Notes: generated from the sequence alone by a model not told the origin. A DNA stretch of 41,836 bases from Betaproteobacteria bacterium Ga0077523 (GCA_001464695.1 LNDQ01000068.1:1-41836); one strand, 5' to 3'; positions 8,196 through 17,258 are shown, numbered from the stretch's first letter. Translations and numbers: made by a program.

Positions 8196-9263
8196 CTACA
8201 GTTTCAGGGGTTGTCCGTAGCCGGTCAATTCGAGATAGCCTCGGCCCAGCGGTCGACCGTCCACCTGGGCGCGCGTCGCGCCTTCCCAGTAGATGGTGCC
8301 GACGCTCGCACGTGCGTCGAGTTCTTGATCGTCCATCAGCGGCTCGAGGTCGAAGGTGGCGTCGCGGGTACGTACGCGCATCGCCACCGGATAGGTGATA
8401 CCAGTGCGCGGGCTCCGCCACGTGCGCAGCGGTTCGAACCGGACTTCCTGCGGCGACAGCACGCGGACCGACTCCCGTGCGTCGCGATGGCTGCCGCCGG
8501 CCCACAGCACACCACCGTCGCGCAGGCGGATGCGAAATGCCATCAATGCACCACCGTCGTCCAGGTTGAGACCGACCCAGTCCCATCCTGCCGCTTCGGT
8601 GGCCAGATACGCGCTCGACCATTCGTGATCGAGCCATGCCGTGCCACGGACCGGGACGGGTGTGCCGTCGATGACGATCGTGCCCTCCGTGGCGAGGTGC
8701 GGGCGGCTGTAGTAGAAGCTCGCCTGCGCCGGCAGGGGGCCCTTGCGACTGACGCCGCGATCGCCCTGCAACACGAGCGATTGCGTGGCGGCGAAAGTCA
8801 GGTCGATTTCGAAGCCGTTGGCCGTGATTCGGGTGCGATACCGCTCGCCCTCGAGCACCAGCCGCCAGTCGTCGATGTGCACCTCGGTGGTCTCGGTCGA
8901 TGCCGTGGCGAGCCCGAGTCCGGCACGCGCCGCGCGCTGGTCGTGACGCAGCTTGCTGTGCGCAGGCTCGGCGATAGCCGCGTGCGCGAACAGCAACTGC
9001 TTCGGCGCAAAGCGGCTGGGATTGCCTTCCTGCAATCCGGGACGATTGCGAAAGAACGTGATCTGGATGCCGAAGTCACGCCCCTTTGCATCGCGCACCT
9101 GGCCGGTGATGTACCACCATTCGGTGCGGAAATCCGGATGGGCGCCATGGTCGCGGGGAAAGCGGATCGGCGTGCCGCTGCGCACCTCGGGATAGTCCGC
9201 GTCGCCGCGAGCCGGGCCGGCCGCGGTCATCGCCGCCAGTAACAGGAATTCCCTGCGCTTCAC
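8196..9263 (-). CDS. AttH/CrtC-like secreted lipocalin-fold protein (predicted secreted hydrolase)
   Basis: 355 residues. It begins with a Tat-like signal (KRREFLLLAAMTAAG) and continues with the AttH/hydroxyneurosporene-synthase pattern: RTEWWYITGQV near residue 50, FFRNRPGLQ, TAWLDHEWSS and GWDWVGLNLDDGGALMAFR. Members have two lipocalin-like barrels. Despite the CrtC name, most are not carotenoid enzymes and no other carotenoid gene is nearby. The GTG start overlaps the TGA of the upstream permease (GTGA at 9260-9263), so the two are translationally coupled. It matches the AttE-AttF/G-AttH gene order. It probably handles a lipophilic ligand moved by the ABC system in the periplasm. Confidence 0.85.
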   Translation of the reverse strand: MKRREFLLLAAMTAAGPARGDADYPEVRSGTPIRFPRDHGAHPDFRTEWWYITGQVRDAKGRDFGIQITFFRNRPGLQEGNPSRFAPKQLLFAHAAIAEPAHSKLRHDQRAARAGLGLATASTETTEVHIDDWRLVLEGERYRTRITANGFEIDLTFAATQSLVLQGDRGVSRKGPLPAQASFYYSRPHLATEGTIVIDGTPVPVRGTAWLDHEWSSAYLATEAAGWDWVGLNLDDGGALMAFRIRLRDGGVLWAGGSHRDARESVRVLSPQEVRFEPLRTWRSPRTGITYPVAMRVRTRDATFDLEPLMDDQELDARASVGTIYWEGATRAQVDGRPLGRGYLELTGYGQPLKL

Positions 9264-11749
9264 CAGTCTTCCTTCACCGCGCGAACGGCATCGCCCGTCA
9301 TCGCCTGCCGGCCCGCGAGCCGGGCGGTCACCGTCGCGAGCGCCAGCATCACCGCGACGAACAGCGCGAGACCGACGAGGGGCACGTGCATCTGCATGCC
9401 CCAATGGAACGATTGCCGGTTCACGACGTGGATCAGGATGAAGCTCATCGCGAAGCCGAGAACGCTGCCGATGACCAGGCCGACGGCGGCGACGACGAAA
9501 CCCTCGGTGGCGAGCATCCGCGCGATCTGACCGCGCGTGACGCCGATGTGGCGCAGCATGCCGAACTCGCGCCGGCGCGCGAGCACCTGGCTGCCGATGG
9601 CGCTGGATAGGCCCACCAGACCGATCAGCACCGCGGCGGCCTCGAGCGCGTAGGTGACGGTGAAGGTGCGATCGAAGATGGACAACGACAGGGCCCGGAT
9701 CTCACCCGGAGTCGCGAACTCGATCGCCTCAGCGCCGAAGCCGGTCTCGATGGCTTGCGTCACGTCGGCCGTTGCCGCACCCGGTGCCAACCAGATGCCC
9801 GCATCGTTGGCGCTGTGATCGTCCGACAGCGCCATGTAGGTGGCTCGATCGATCAACACCGCACCGTTCTGTCGTGCGTAGTCGCGCCAGATGCCGGCGA
9901 CGATGAACTCGTGCATCCGCCCGTTCAACGGAATCGCGATGCGATTGCCCGGTGTCCGATCGTAGAGAGCGGCCGCGGGTTCGCTGAGCCACGCCCTGGG
10001 AAGCGATCCGTCGGTGGTCGCGATCGCTCCGACCAGCGGCAGGCGGCGTTCGGCATCGGTATCGACGCCGTCCCTTGCGAGCAGCGTGACCCGCGGTCGC
10101 GCCGGATCGAGCAACACTTGCTGCCAACGCAGGAACTCCAGGCGTGCGATACCGGGCACCGCGCGAATACGTGACTGATCCGCTTCGGTGAAGAAGGCGC
10201 TGTCGCCCCCGCTGCTCGCACGCAGATAAAGGTCGGCGGGCAGTATTCCTTCGAGCCACGCATCCACCGACGTGCGAAACGAACTGACCATCACCGCCAT
10301 GGACACCGCCAGGCTCACGGCTGCCACGATGGTGGCGAGGCTCAACGCGGCCTGGGCAGGACGAGCGCGCAGTTGCTCGATGGCGAGCGTGACGGCGAGG
10401 TAGCGAGTGCGAGGGATGCGAGCGAGCAGGAACGCCGTGAGCACCGGCAGCGACAGGATCGTGCCCATCAGCAGGGCCGCGATCGCGAGGTAACCGAACA
10501 CGGGGAGGTCGTCGATCGGCGGCAGGCTCGCGAGGATTGCTCCGGCTGCCAGGCACGCGATGCCGGTCCAGGGTAGGCGCAGTGCGGCGAAGGCGCGCTG
10601 ATCGTCACCGCTCTTCAACGCGGCGGCGGGCGCTGCACGCGCTGCTTCGAGCGCGGGACCCAGGCTGCCGGCCAGCGCGGCAGCGAGGCCCAGCAAACCG
10701 AAGGTCAGCGCGGCCGTCGGGCTGATCCGGAGATTCGGTGCGACGCCCCGAAAATAGCCCGCACCGAGATCAGCGCCGACGATTTCCATCGCGATGCGGG
10801 CCAAGGCCAATCCACCGGCGAGTCCGAGGCCCGCGCCGACGATGCCCAACATCAGACCCTCGGCGAGCAGCAGGCCGGCAACCTGTCGGCGCGTGTGCCC
10901 CAGTACGCGCAGCAGGGCGATCTGGCAGCGCCGCTGTGCGACCGATAGCGCCTGGGTCGAGAACACGAGCAGGCCGCCCGTGAAGAGCGCCACCAGCGCC
11001 AGCACGTCGAGGTTCACCCGATAGGCGCGCGTCATCCGGTCGGTGGCGGAGCCGGCATCGCGCGGCCGTTCCGCCGTCATGCCCGGGGGCAGGTCGAGGG
11101 TCGCGATGAATCGATCCGTGTCGACGCCGGGTGCCAGCCGCAGGTCCACGCGCGAGAGGCGACCGACCCGATCGAACAGTGCCTGGGCGGCGGCGATGTC
11201 CATGACGGCCACTCGCCCGAGTGTGTCATCCGTGGTGAGGGTGCCGGCCACGCGCAGGGTGCGCTGCGCCAACCCGCTTTGTACCGTGAGCGAATCACCG
11301 CGCCCGGCGCCGAGCCACTCAATGGCGGCGGCAGAGAGGAACACCGTGTCGGCGCGTAGCGAGTCGAGCAGGTCCGCGCCCTCGGCGAACAACGCGGGTT
11401 GCAGACGCCCGGCGCGGAAGACGTCGATGCCGATGATGCGCAGCGGTTCGTCACGTCCGGGCAGCTTGGCATCCACTTCGAGCGCGGGGCTCGCGAGCGC
11501 GACACCATCGCGTTGCGCGAGGGCCGCATACACCGCTTCGTCGAATCCGTTGCGGGCCCCGCGGACCGTGAGGTCAGCCTTGCCGGCCAGCGTCTGCGCC
11601 GCACGGGTGAACTCGCTGATCGCTGAGCCGTTGATCAACTGCACCGCGAAACCGAGTGCAACGCCCATGGCGATCGCCAGGACGCAGAGCAGTGACCGGC
11701 CGGGATGCTGGAGGATCGGGCCGGTGACCAGTCGCCAGGTCATGCACAT
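9260..11749 (-). CDS. ABC transporter permease with two FtsX domains (YbbP/AttF-like)
   Basis: 829 residues, with an N-terminal membrane segment, a large periplasmic region (about 45-240), a block of membrane helices, and a second periplasmic domain and FtsX block ending in three helices. This is the duplicated MacB/FtsX topology of the COG3127 type (E. coli YbbP is about 800). Such permeases are usually mechanotransmitters or lipoprotein/lipid extractors rather than importers. The partner ATPase lies upstream and the secreted AttH-like protein overlaps its stop. ATG codons at 11749 and 11743 are both usable. The ribosome-binding sequence (AGGGCTGAGG) lies in the end of the 76-bp repeat at 11752. 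Confidence 0.9.
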   Translation of the reverse strand: MCMTWRLVTGPILQHPGRSLLCVLAIAMGVALGFAVQLINGSAISEFTRAAQTLAGKADLTVRGARNGFDEAVYAALAQRDGVALASPALEVDAKLPGRDEPLRIIGIDVFRAGRLQPALFAEGADLLDSLRADTVFLSAAAIEWLGAGRGDSLTVQSGLAQRTLRVAGTLTTDDTLGRVAVMDIAAAQALFDRVGRLSRVDLRLAPGVDTDRFIATLDLPPGMTAERPRDAGSATDRMTRAYRVNLDVLALVALFTGGLLVFSTQALSVAQRRCQIALLRVLGHTRRQVAGLLLAEGLMLGIVGAGLGLAGGLALARIAMEIVGADLGAGYFRGVAPNLRISPTAALTFGLLGLAAALAGSLGPALEAARAAPAAALKSGDDQRAFAALRLPWTGIACLAAGAILASLPPIDDLPVFGYLAIAALLMGTILSLPVLTAFLLARIPRTRYLAVTLAIEQLRARPAQAALSLATIVAAVSLAVSMAVMVSSFRTSVDAWLEGILPADLYLRASSGGDSAFFTEADQSRIRAVPGIARLEFLRWQQVLLDPARPRVTLLARDGVDTDAERRLPLVGAIATTDGSLPRAWLSEPAAALYDRTPGNRIAIPLNGRMHEFIVAGIWRDYARQNGAVLIDRATYMALSDDHSANDAGIWLAPGAATADVTQAIETGFGAEAIEFATPGEIRALSLSIFDRTFTVTYALEAAAVLIGLVGLSSAIGSQVLARRREFGMLRHIGVTRGQIARMLATEGFVVAAVGLVIGSVLGFAMSFILIHVVNRQSFHWGMQMHVPLVGLALFVAVMLALATVTARLAGRQAMTGDAVRAVKEDW

Positions 11750-11751
11750 GC

Positions 11752-11827
11752 CTCAGCCCTCGCCGGGCCGTCCCAAGAGGGCTGGCCCCACGGAGGGAAG
11801 GGCCGCAGGCCCATCGGGGGGGAAGTC
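11752..11827. repeat. 76-bp intra-operon repeat, copy A
   Basis: The sequence starts CTCAGCCCTCGCCGGGCCG and ends near TCGGGGGGGAAGTC. A closely similar copy lies at 30672-30748 in the same orientation relative to its flanking minus-strand genes. It contains an AGCCCTC/GAGGGCT stem and a second GGCC-type stem. It separates the LolD-like ATPase stop from the FtsX permease start. Confidence 0.85.
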
Positions 11828-11830
11828 ATC

Positions 11831-12493
11831 TCAGCCGGTGAATCCGGCGGCGGTCAGTCGCAGCACGCGATCGGCGGTGGCCGCGGCGCGGTCCGAATGC
11901 GTCACCAGAATGGCGGCTGCGCCACGGGTCTTGACGCACTCGCGCAGCAGTTCGAGAACCTGCGCGGCGTTGTCGGGATCAAGGTTGCCGGTGGGTTCGT
12001 CGGCGAGGACCAGCGCGGGTTCGTGGATCAGTGCGCGCGCGATCGCGACGCGCTGCAACTCACCACCCGACAACTCGCGCGGCAGACTTCCGCCACGGCC
12101 GCCCAGGCCCACGGCATCGAGCATCGTAGCCACGCGGCGCTGGCGGTCCATCGGTGGCACGTCCAGCAAAGCGAGTGGCAACTCGACATTGCGGGCGATG
12201 TCGAGGTAGGGCAGCACGTGAAAGGCCTGGAAGACGAATCCGATCTTCTCGCGGCGCAGGCGCGTACGCGCGTCGTCGTCCAGACCCGCGAGGGCAGTAC
12301 CGCCCAGTTCGATCGAGCCCGAGTCCGGGGCGTCGAGACCCGCGATCAGGTTGAGCAGCGTGGACTTGCCGACACCCGACTCCCCCATGATCGCGACGTA
12401 CTCGCCGGCCCCCAGTTCGAGGCTGACGTCGTGCAGGACATCGCGCGAGCGTGGGCCGGGGTAGGACTTCGACAGGTGACGGACGGACAGCAC
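11831..12493 (-). CDS. ABC transporter ATP-binding protein, LolD/YbbA-like
   Basis: A 220-residue ATPase with Walker A (GESGVGKST), Q-loop (FVFQAFHVLPYL), signature LSGGELQRVAIARAL, Walker B with catalytic Glu (LVLADEPTGNLD) and H-loop (LVTHSD). The ADEPTGNLD version is typical of the MacB/LolD/FtsE group that pairs with FtsX-type permeases, in agreement with the next gene. The GTG at 12493 gives the usual N-terminus (VLSVRHLSKSYPG); no in-frame ATG sits close by. It lies 32 bp after the MBL hydrolase gene, so it may be cotranscribed with the polyamine operon. Confidence 0.92.
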   Translation of the reverse strand: MLSVRHLSKSYPGPRSRDVLHDVSLELGAGEYVAIMGESGVGKSTLLNLIAGLDAPDSGSIELGGTALAGLDDDARTRLRREKIGFVFQAFHVLPYLDIARNVELPLALLDVPPMDRQRRVATMLDAVGLGGRGGSLPRELSGGELQRVAIARALIHEPALVLADEPTGNLDPDNAAQVLELLRECVKTRGAAAILVTHSDRAAATADRVLRLTAAGFTG

Positions 12494-12525
12494 CGGCGGA
12501 GCATACCCTCTGACCGCGGGAAACT

Positions 12526-13278
12526 TCAGTCCCCGGGGCAGCCCGGACGGCGCTTGCCCGCCACGTACTCGTCGATCAGCGCGCGGTAACGATCGCGCCC
12601 GAAGCTGTCGAAGTGCCCGCCGTGCACCACATCGACCGGCAGCTCGCGCAAGCGCTGCATGCTGTCGAGGTAGGTCGGGACGTTCGAGTGATAGGCATCG
12701 TCCACCAGCGGGCCGTCGTACACCGCGTCGCCCGAGAACAGAATGCCAGTCGCTTTCTCCCACAATGCGATGGAGCCGGGCGAGTGGCCGGGCACGTGCA
12801 TCACCTCGAAGACGCGATCACCGAGATCGATCACGTCGCCCGCGGCCACGAGGCGCGTCGCCGGAGCCGGGCAGACCTGATAGCGCTGCTGGTCGTAGCC
12901 GTCCGGAGGCAGCCGTTCGAACATCTCGACCACCGCGTAGCGATCGGCAAGATTCCAGTCGCCGCGCGGCTCGGCAAGGATGTGGGCCTCGGCGGCGTGG
13001 CACAGGCGATGGGCGAACTCGTGATGATTGCCCACGTGGTCGAAGTGCGCATGGCTCGCCACGGCGAGCACCTCCCGTTCCCCGAGCCACGGCACCTGGC
13101 CACGCAGGCTCACCACACCCATGCCGCTGTCGAGCAGCAGGTCGCGATCGCGTCCGCGCACGTGCCAGATGTTGCAGCGGTAGAACGGATCGATGTAGTG
13201 CTCGTCGATGTGAGTGATGCCGTGCGCGAGGGGGCGCACGCGGTACCAGTTGCTCGCTGCGGCACGTGGGCGGTCCAT
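12526..13278 (-). CDS. MBL-fold metallo-hydrolase
   Basis: A 250-residue metallo-beta-lactamase-fold enzyme with the HxHxDH metal motif (SHAHFDHVG, His76/His78/Asp80/His81). Later ligands are visible at VPGHSPGS, FSGDAVYDG and VHGGHFDSF, the last close to the glyoxalase II pattern. It could be a thioester or lactone hydrolase; the substrate is unknown. No signal peptide is seen, so it is probably cytoplasmic. The ATG at 13278 lies 1 bp after the stop of the polyamine-type ATPase gene, so it belongs to that operon. No MBL gene is standard in Pot operons, so a local role linked to the imported substrate is a guess. Confidence 0.85.
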   Translation of the reverse strand: MDRPRAAASNWYRVRPLAHGITHIDEHYIDPFYRCNIWHVRGRDRDLLLDSGMGVVSLRGQVPWLGEREVLAVASHAHFDHVGNHHEFAHRLCHAAEAHILAEPRGDWNLADRYAVVEMFERLPPDGYDQQRYQVCPAPATRLVAAGDVIDLGDRVFEVMHVPGHSPGSIALWEKATGILFSGDAVYDGPLVDDAYHSNVPTYLDSMQRLRELPVDVVHGGHFDSFGRDRYRALIDEYVAGKRRPGCPGD

Positions 13279-13279
13279 G

Positions 13280-14341
13280 CTAGTCCTCCAGCAGCACCAA
13301 ACCACCGCGGCGCGCGCTGATCGGCACACACTCGCCCGCCGGCAACGCCTGGGGTTCTACCTTCGCGAGCAACCGCAGACCGTGGATGTTGCTGCCGGAG
13401 ATACGTTGGAAACTGCCCTGGAAGATGCAGTCCTCCACGCGCATTTCGCCGAGCGGTTGATCCCCATCGGTGCCGCCGCCGATGCGCAGCGCTTCCGGTC
13501 GCAGAGCGATGCTCGCGCGCGACCCCACCGCGCGTTCGCCCGCGACCTCGAGCCGCCCGCACACCGTGTCGATAGCGACGCGCCCGTCGGCGCAGGCGGC
13601 GACCGTGCCCTGGAGCACCGTGCTTTCGCCGAGGAAGTTGGCGGTGAAGCGCGTGCGCGGCCGTTCGTAGACGCGCGACGGCGGGCCGATGTCTTCGATC
13701 CGTCCCTGCTTCATGATGACGATGAGGTCGGCGATCGCCATCGCTTCCTCCTGATCGTGCGTGACGTGCACGAACGTGCGCCCCTGGGTGCGCTGGATGC
13801 GGCGCAGCTCCTCCTGCATCTGCCGGCGCAGGCTCAAGTCGAGCGCTCCTAGCGGCTCGTCGAGCAGCAACAAAGCCGGCTCGGTCACGAGCGCACGGGC
13901 GAGCGCGATGCGCTGCCGCTGGCCGCCGGACATGGCCGAGATGGCGCGCGTGCCGAAATCCTCGAGTCCGACGAGCTTCAGCGCGGCCGTCACGCGCTGC
14001 GCGATCTCGTGCTTGGGAACACCGCGCACCGAAAGACCGAAGCCGACGTTGCGCACGACGTCGAGGTGCGGAAACAGCGCGTAGTCCTGGAATACCGTGG
14101 CCGTCGGGCGTTTCGCAGGTGGCACCAGCGTGATGTCCTCCGCGCCCACGAGAATCCGCCCTGCGCTCGGCAAGGTGAACCCGCCCAGCATCGACAACAC
14201 CGTGGTCTTGCCGGAGCCGGAAGGACCGAGCAGCACAACGTAGGTGCCGGCCGGGACGTCGAACGACACGCCGTCCACCGCGGTGACGGCGTCGTAGCGC
14301 TTGGTGAGGCGATCCAGCTTGAGATCAGCGGGTCCGCGCAT
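13280..14341 (-). CDS. Polyamine-type ABC transporter ATP-binding protein (PotA-like)
   Basis: 353 residues. The nucleotide-binding domain shows Walker A (GPSGSGKTT), Q-loop (VFQDYALFPHL), signature MSGGQRQRIALARAL, Walker B (LLLLDEPLGALDL) and H-loop (VTHDQEEAM). A C-terminal TOBE-like domain follows (about 240-350). The FQDYALFPH and DEPLGALD forms are typical of PotA/FbpC importers. It overlaps the upstream permease by 17 bp. It powers uptake by the two permeases and binding protein encoded upstream. Spermidine or putrescine is the likely class of substrate, but related systems move other small cations, so the exact ligand is open. Confidence 0.92.
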   Translation of the reverse strand: MRGPADLKLDRLTKRYDAVTAVDGVSFDVPAGTYVVLLGPSGSGKTTVLSMLGGFTLPSAGRILVGAEDITLVPPAKRPTATVFQDYALFPHLDVVRNVGFGLSVRGVPKHEIAQRVTAALKLVGLEDFGTRAISAMSGGQRQRIALARALVTEPALLLLDEPLGALDLSLRRQMQEELRRIQRTQGRTFVHVTHDQEEAMAIADLIVIMKQGRIEDIGPPSRVYERPRTRFTANFLGESTVLQGTVAACADGRVAIDTVCGRLEVAGERAVGSRASIALRPEALRIGGGTDGDQPLGEMRVEDCIFQGSFQRISGSNIHGLRLLAKVEPQALPAGECVPISARRGGLVLLED

Positions 14342-15128
14342 CGCGCCTCCTGCGCAACAGGGCCAGTTCGAACACGATGCCGGCGGCGAGCGAAGCGAGG
14401 AACACCAGCGTTCCCGCGGCGTTGGTCTGCGGGTTGAGCCCGGTGCGCAGCATGCTCCAGATCACCACCGGCAACGTCGGATCGAACCCGGACAGCAGGA
14501 ACGCGACGATGAACTCGTCCCACGAGAAAGTGAGGGAGAGCAGGAAAGCGGCGAGAATCGCGGGTCGGAGCAGCGGCACCGTGACGCGCAGGAACACCTG
14601 CACTTCGGTGGCACCCAGATCGCGGGCGGCCTGCTCCAGCCTGGCCTGGTCGCGATCGAACTGTCCATAGACCACCGCGAAGGCGAGCGGCAGGTTCAAC
14701 ACCACGTGTCCGATGCCCACTGCGATCAGCGATTTGCCGATGCCCACGGCCGAGAACGCCACCAGCAATCCTACGCCGATGACGAGGTACGACACGGCGA
14801 GCGGCAGGAACAGCAGTGCCTCGATGGCACGAGCGCCGGGAACGCGGTGGCGCGCGAGACCCCAGGCCGCTAGCGTGGCGAGTAGCGTCGCGATCAATGA
14901 CGAGACGACGCCGACGACGATCGAGTTGAGGCCAGCCGTGGTGATGCGGTCGCTGTCGAGGACCTTCGCATACCAGGCGAGGGACGGGCCTTCGAAGGGC
15001 GGCACCGGCACCTGGCCGGCATGGAACGAGAACAGCACCAGCACGGCCACCGGCAGATAGATGAACACGAAGAGCGGACTCATCACGAGCACGCTCACCC
15101 AGTCCCATCGGATAGGCCGGTCGTTCAT
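14325..15128 (-). CDS. Polyamine-type ABC transporter permease (PotC-like)
   Basis: A 267-residue inner-membrane permease with six hydrophobic segments and the cytoplasmic EAA-type loop (EQAARDLGATEVQVFLRVTL-like region) that contacts the ATPase. The WDEFIVAFLLSG segment is typical of PotC/PotI. The start ATG forms an ATGA overlap with the stop of the PotB-like gene (15125-15128), indicating coupled translation. The second permease subunit of the importer. Confidence 0.92.
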   Translation of the reverse strand: MNDRPIRWDWVSVLVMSPLFVFIYLPVAVLVLFSFHAGQVPVPPFEGPSLAWYAKVLDSDRITTAGLNSIVVGVVSSLIATLLATLAAWGLARHRVPGARAIEALLFLPLAVSYLVIGVGLLVAFSAVGIGKSLIAVGIGHVVLNLPLAFAVVYGQFDRDQARLEQAARDLGATEVQVFLRVTVPLLRPAILAAFLLSLTFSWDEFIVAFLLSGFDPTLPVVIWSMLRTGLNPQTNAAGTLVFLASLAAGIVFELALLRRRRDARTR

Positions 15129-16027
15129 GTCCGGCGCGCCGTGAGCCAGCGCGCCAGGGCGAGATAGGCGGCCGTGACCAGCAGCATCAGCACCGTCGAC
15201 AGCGCGGCCGCCATGGGAATGTCGGCGCGGCGGTTGATCTGCAACAGGATCACCTGCGGCATCAGCAGCTCGGTGTTGCCGCCGAGAATCTGCGGCGTGA
15301 CGTAGTCGCCGATCGCGATGACGAACGTGAGAAACGCACCGGCCGCGACACCCGGCATCGACAGCGGCAGCGTGACGCGCAGGAAGGTCTGCAAGCCACT
15401 GGCGCCGAGATCGGCTGCGGCGCGGCGCAGCTTGGGGTCGATGCGTGCCAGGCTCGCGTAGATGGTGAGGGTGCACAGCATCACGAAGAAGTGCACGAAG
15501 CCGAGCACAGTGGCGCCGCGATTGAACGACAGGGCGAGCGGTTCGGCGGCGAGCCCGGTCAGCGTGAGGAACCGGTTCACGACACCTTCGGGTGCGAGCA
15601 CCAGCAGCCACGCGTAGGAGCGGACCACGTACGAAGTCCAGAACGGCAGCACCGCGAGCATGAGCCACGTGCGCTGGCGACGCGGTGCGACGCGCGTCGC
15701 GATGACGTAGGCGAGCGGGTAGGCAAGGATCACCGCAATCACGGTGACCATCAGCGTGACCTCGACCGAGTTCCACAGCGCCAGCCGGAACGTGTCCTGT
15801 TCGAGGAAGCGCCGGTAGTTGTCGAAGCCCGGCTCGGTGATCAGTACCCCACCCTCGCGGCGGAACAGGCTCCACAGCAGGATCGCTGCCGAGGGCACGA
15901 CGAAGAATGCGAGGGTCCACAGCGTCGCGGGCAACGCCAGCGCGAAACCGCGCCGCGCGTCGCGTCGTGCGCCGCGTGCCTCTGCCGATGGAACCGCCGC
16001 CCCGCTTGCGGCGAGGCCGGTGTTCAT
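15125..16027 (-). CDS. Polyamine-type ABC transporter permease (PotB-like)
   Basis: A 300-residue inner-membrane permease. An Ala/Arg-rich cytoplasmic N-terminus of about 25 residues precedes six membrane segments. The EAA loop (RRAAADLGASGLQTFLRVTLP region) and the GDYVTPQILGG segment are typical of PotB/PotH. It lies 22 bp downstream of the binding-protein gene and overlaps the PotC-like gene by 4 bp. It pairs with the PotC-like subunit to form the membrane channel. Confidence 0.92.
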   Translation of the reverse strand: MNTGLAASGAAVPSAEARGARRDARRGFALALPATLWTLAFFVVPSAAILLWSLFRREGGVLITEPGFDNYRRFLEQDTFRLALWNSVEVTLMVTVIAVILAYPLAYVIATRVAPRRQRTWLMLAVLPFWTSYVVRSYAWLLVLAPEGVVNRFLTLTGLAAEPLALSFNRGATVLGFVHFFVMLCTLTIYASLARIDPKLRRAAADLGASGLQTFLRVTLPLSMPGVAAGAFLTFVIAIGDYVTPQILGGNTELLMPQVILLQINRRADIPMAAALSTVLMLLVTAAYLALARWLTARRT

Positions 16028-16049
16028 CGCGTTGCGTCCGTGTACGCCG

Positions 16050-17111
16050 TTACTTCTGCAGCACGTCCGCCCACGCGTCCTGCATGGCCTGGTCGAAGGC
16101 CTCGGTCGGCGACGGGTAGGGGTACGACTTGGCGAGGAACTTCGGTTGCTCGTCCCAGCGCAGGGTCTTCTTCTGTGCGGCGGTCAGGGTGGCCTTGCCG
16201 TTCGCCGGCATGCCCCAGTAGCAGGAGGAGGTGGCGAGCTTCGCCTGACCTTCGGGCGAGAGCACGTACTGGACGAACGCGGTCGCTTCCTTCTTCTGCT
16301 TCGATGCGGCGAAGACGCCGATGGCTTGCTGCCAGCGGATGCCGCCCACGTCGGGGAGCACCCAGTCGAGATTGGGCTTCTCCGCCATGAGACCGGCCAC
16401 GGAGTACTCACCGCCGCCGACGATGATGGCGACCTGTCCGGTGGCGAGGGCTGTCTGCGATGTGGTGACGTCGCCGACCAGAGCGGAGTTCGCACGGATG
16501 GCCTTGAGTTTTTCCTTGATGGCCGGCAGATCGGCTTCGGTCAATGTCTGCGGCTTCTTGCCCAGCGCCACGGCGATCTGCCCGATGATCGGCAGGTAGT
16601 AGTCGTACACCGCGATCTTGCCCTTGTACGCCGGATTCCACAGCGTCGTGATGTCGCGCGCCTTCTCTGCCGGAACCTTGGACTTGTCGAACGCGATGGC
16701 GTTGTAGCCGAACTTCTCCGGCACCGCGTACATCTTGTCCTTGATGACGTGGTACTCGGGTAGCCGCACGACGGCAGGAATGTCGGCGAGCGGGAAATCC
16801 TTCGGGTTCAGTTCCGCGAGCAGGCCGCGTTCGACCACCCGGCGCACGTCGGTGGAATCGACCACGAACACGTCCCAGTCGCCGGGCTTGGACTGCTCGA
16901 GTAGCGCCAGCGCCGTACCGGTGCCTTCGTAATCCTTCACCTTGACCTTGATGCCGGTCTTGGTGGTGAAGCCCTTCAGGAAGGCCTCGTCGGTGTGATC
17001 GCACCACACGAGCGCGTTGATCTGCCCGGCCGCGGTGGCGGGTGCGGAAGCGACGGCGAGCCAGAGTGCGGCGCCGAGGGCGCAGCGCACGCGAAGCCAG
17101 AATCCGGTCAT
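16050..17111 (-). CDS. Periplasmic polyamine-type substrate-binding protein (PotD/PotF-like)
   Basis: 353 residues. A Sec signal peptide occupies about the first 27 residues (hydrophobic core ALGAALWLAVASA, cut after TAA). The mature protein follows the PotD/F pattern: INALVWCDHTDEAFLKGF at the start, then YEGTGTALALLEQ, DVFVVDSTDVRRVV, YAVPEKFGYNAIAF and LSPEGQAK near the end. It delivers the ligand to the permease pair. The ATG at 17111 has a good ribosome site (AGGAAG). The first gene of the importer operon, preceded by a leader of about 140 nt. The mature part has a few Cys residues, but no lipobox is seen. Confidence 0.9.
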   Translation of the reverse strand: MTGFWLRVRCALGAALWLAVASAPATAAGQINALVWCDHTDEAFLKGFTTKTGIKVKVKDYEGTGTALALLEQSKPGDWDVFVVDSTDVRRVVERGLLAELNPKDFPLADIPAVVRLPEYHVIKDKMYAVPEKFGYNAIAFDKSKVPAEKARDITTLWNPAYKGKIAVYDYYLPIIGQIAVALGKKPQTLTEADLPAIKEKLKAIRANSALVGDVTTSQTALATGQVAIIVGGGEYSVAGLMAEKPNLDWVLPDVGGIRWQQAIGVFAASKQKKEATAFVQYVLSPEGQAKLATSSCYWGMPANGKATLTAAQKKTLRWDEQPKFLAKSYPYPSPTEAFDQAMQDAWADVLQK

Positions 17112-17258
17112 GATGTTTCTTCCTGTGGGAACGACGGTGTTCAGGGCGATGTCGTCGACGGCGACCGGACGCCTGCCCGATACCGCGCGGCGGCGTGCTC
17201 TGCCCCGGCGATGGTGCCCAGGGGACGCGCTGACGAAGGATGAGATCCTCGCGGTCGG

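Noticed and set aside
8196..9263. Carotenoid 1,2-hydratase (CrtC) as the function of the lipocalin-like gene
   Set aside because: No carotenoid biosynthesis genes are nearby, and the gene sits in an AttEFGH-like ABC operon, so the generic secreted lipocalin-like call is safer.
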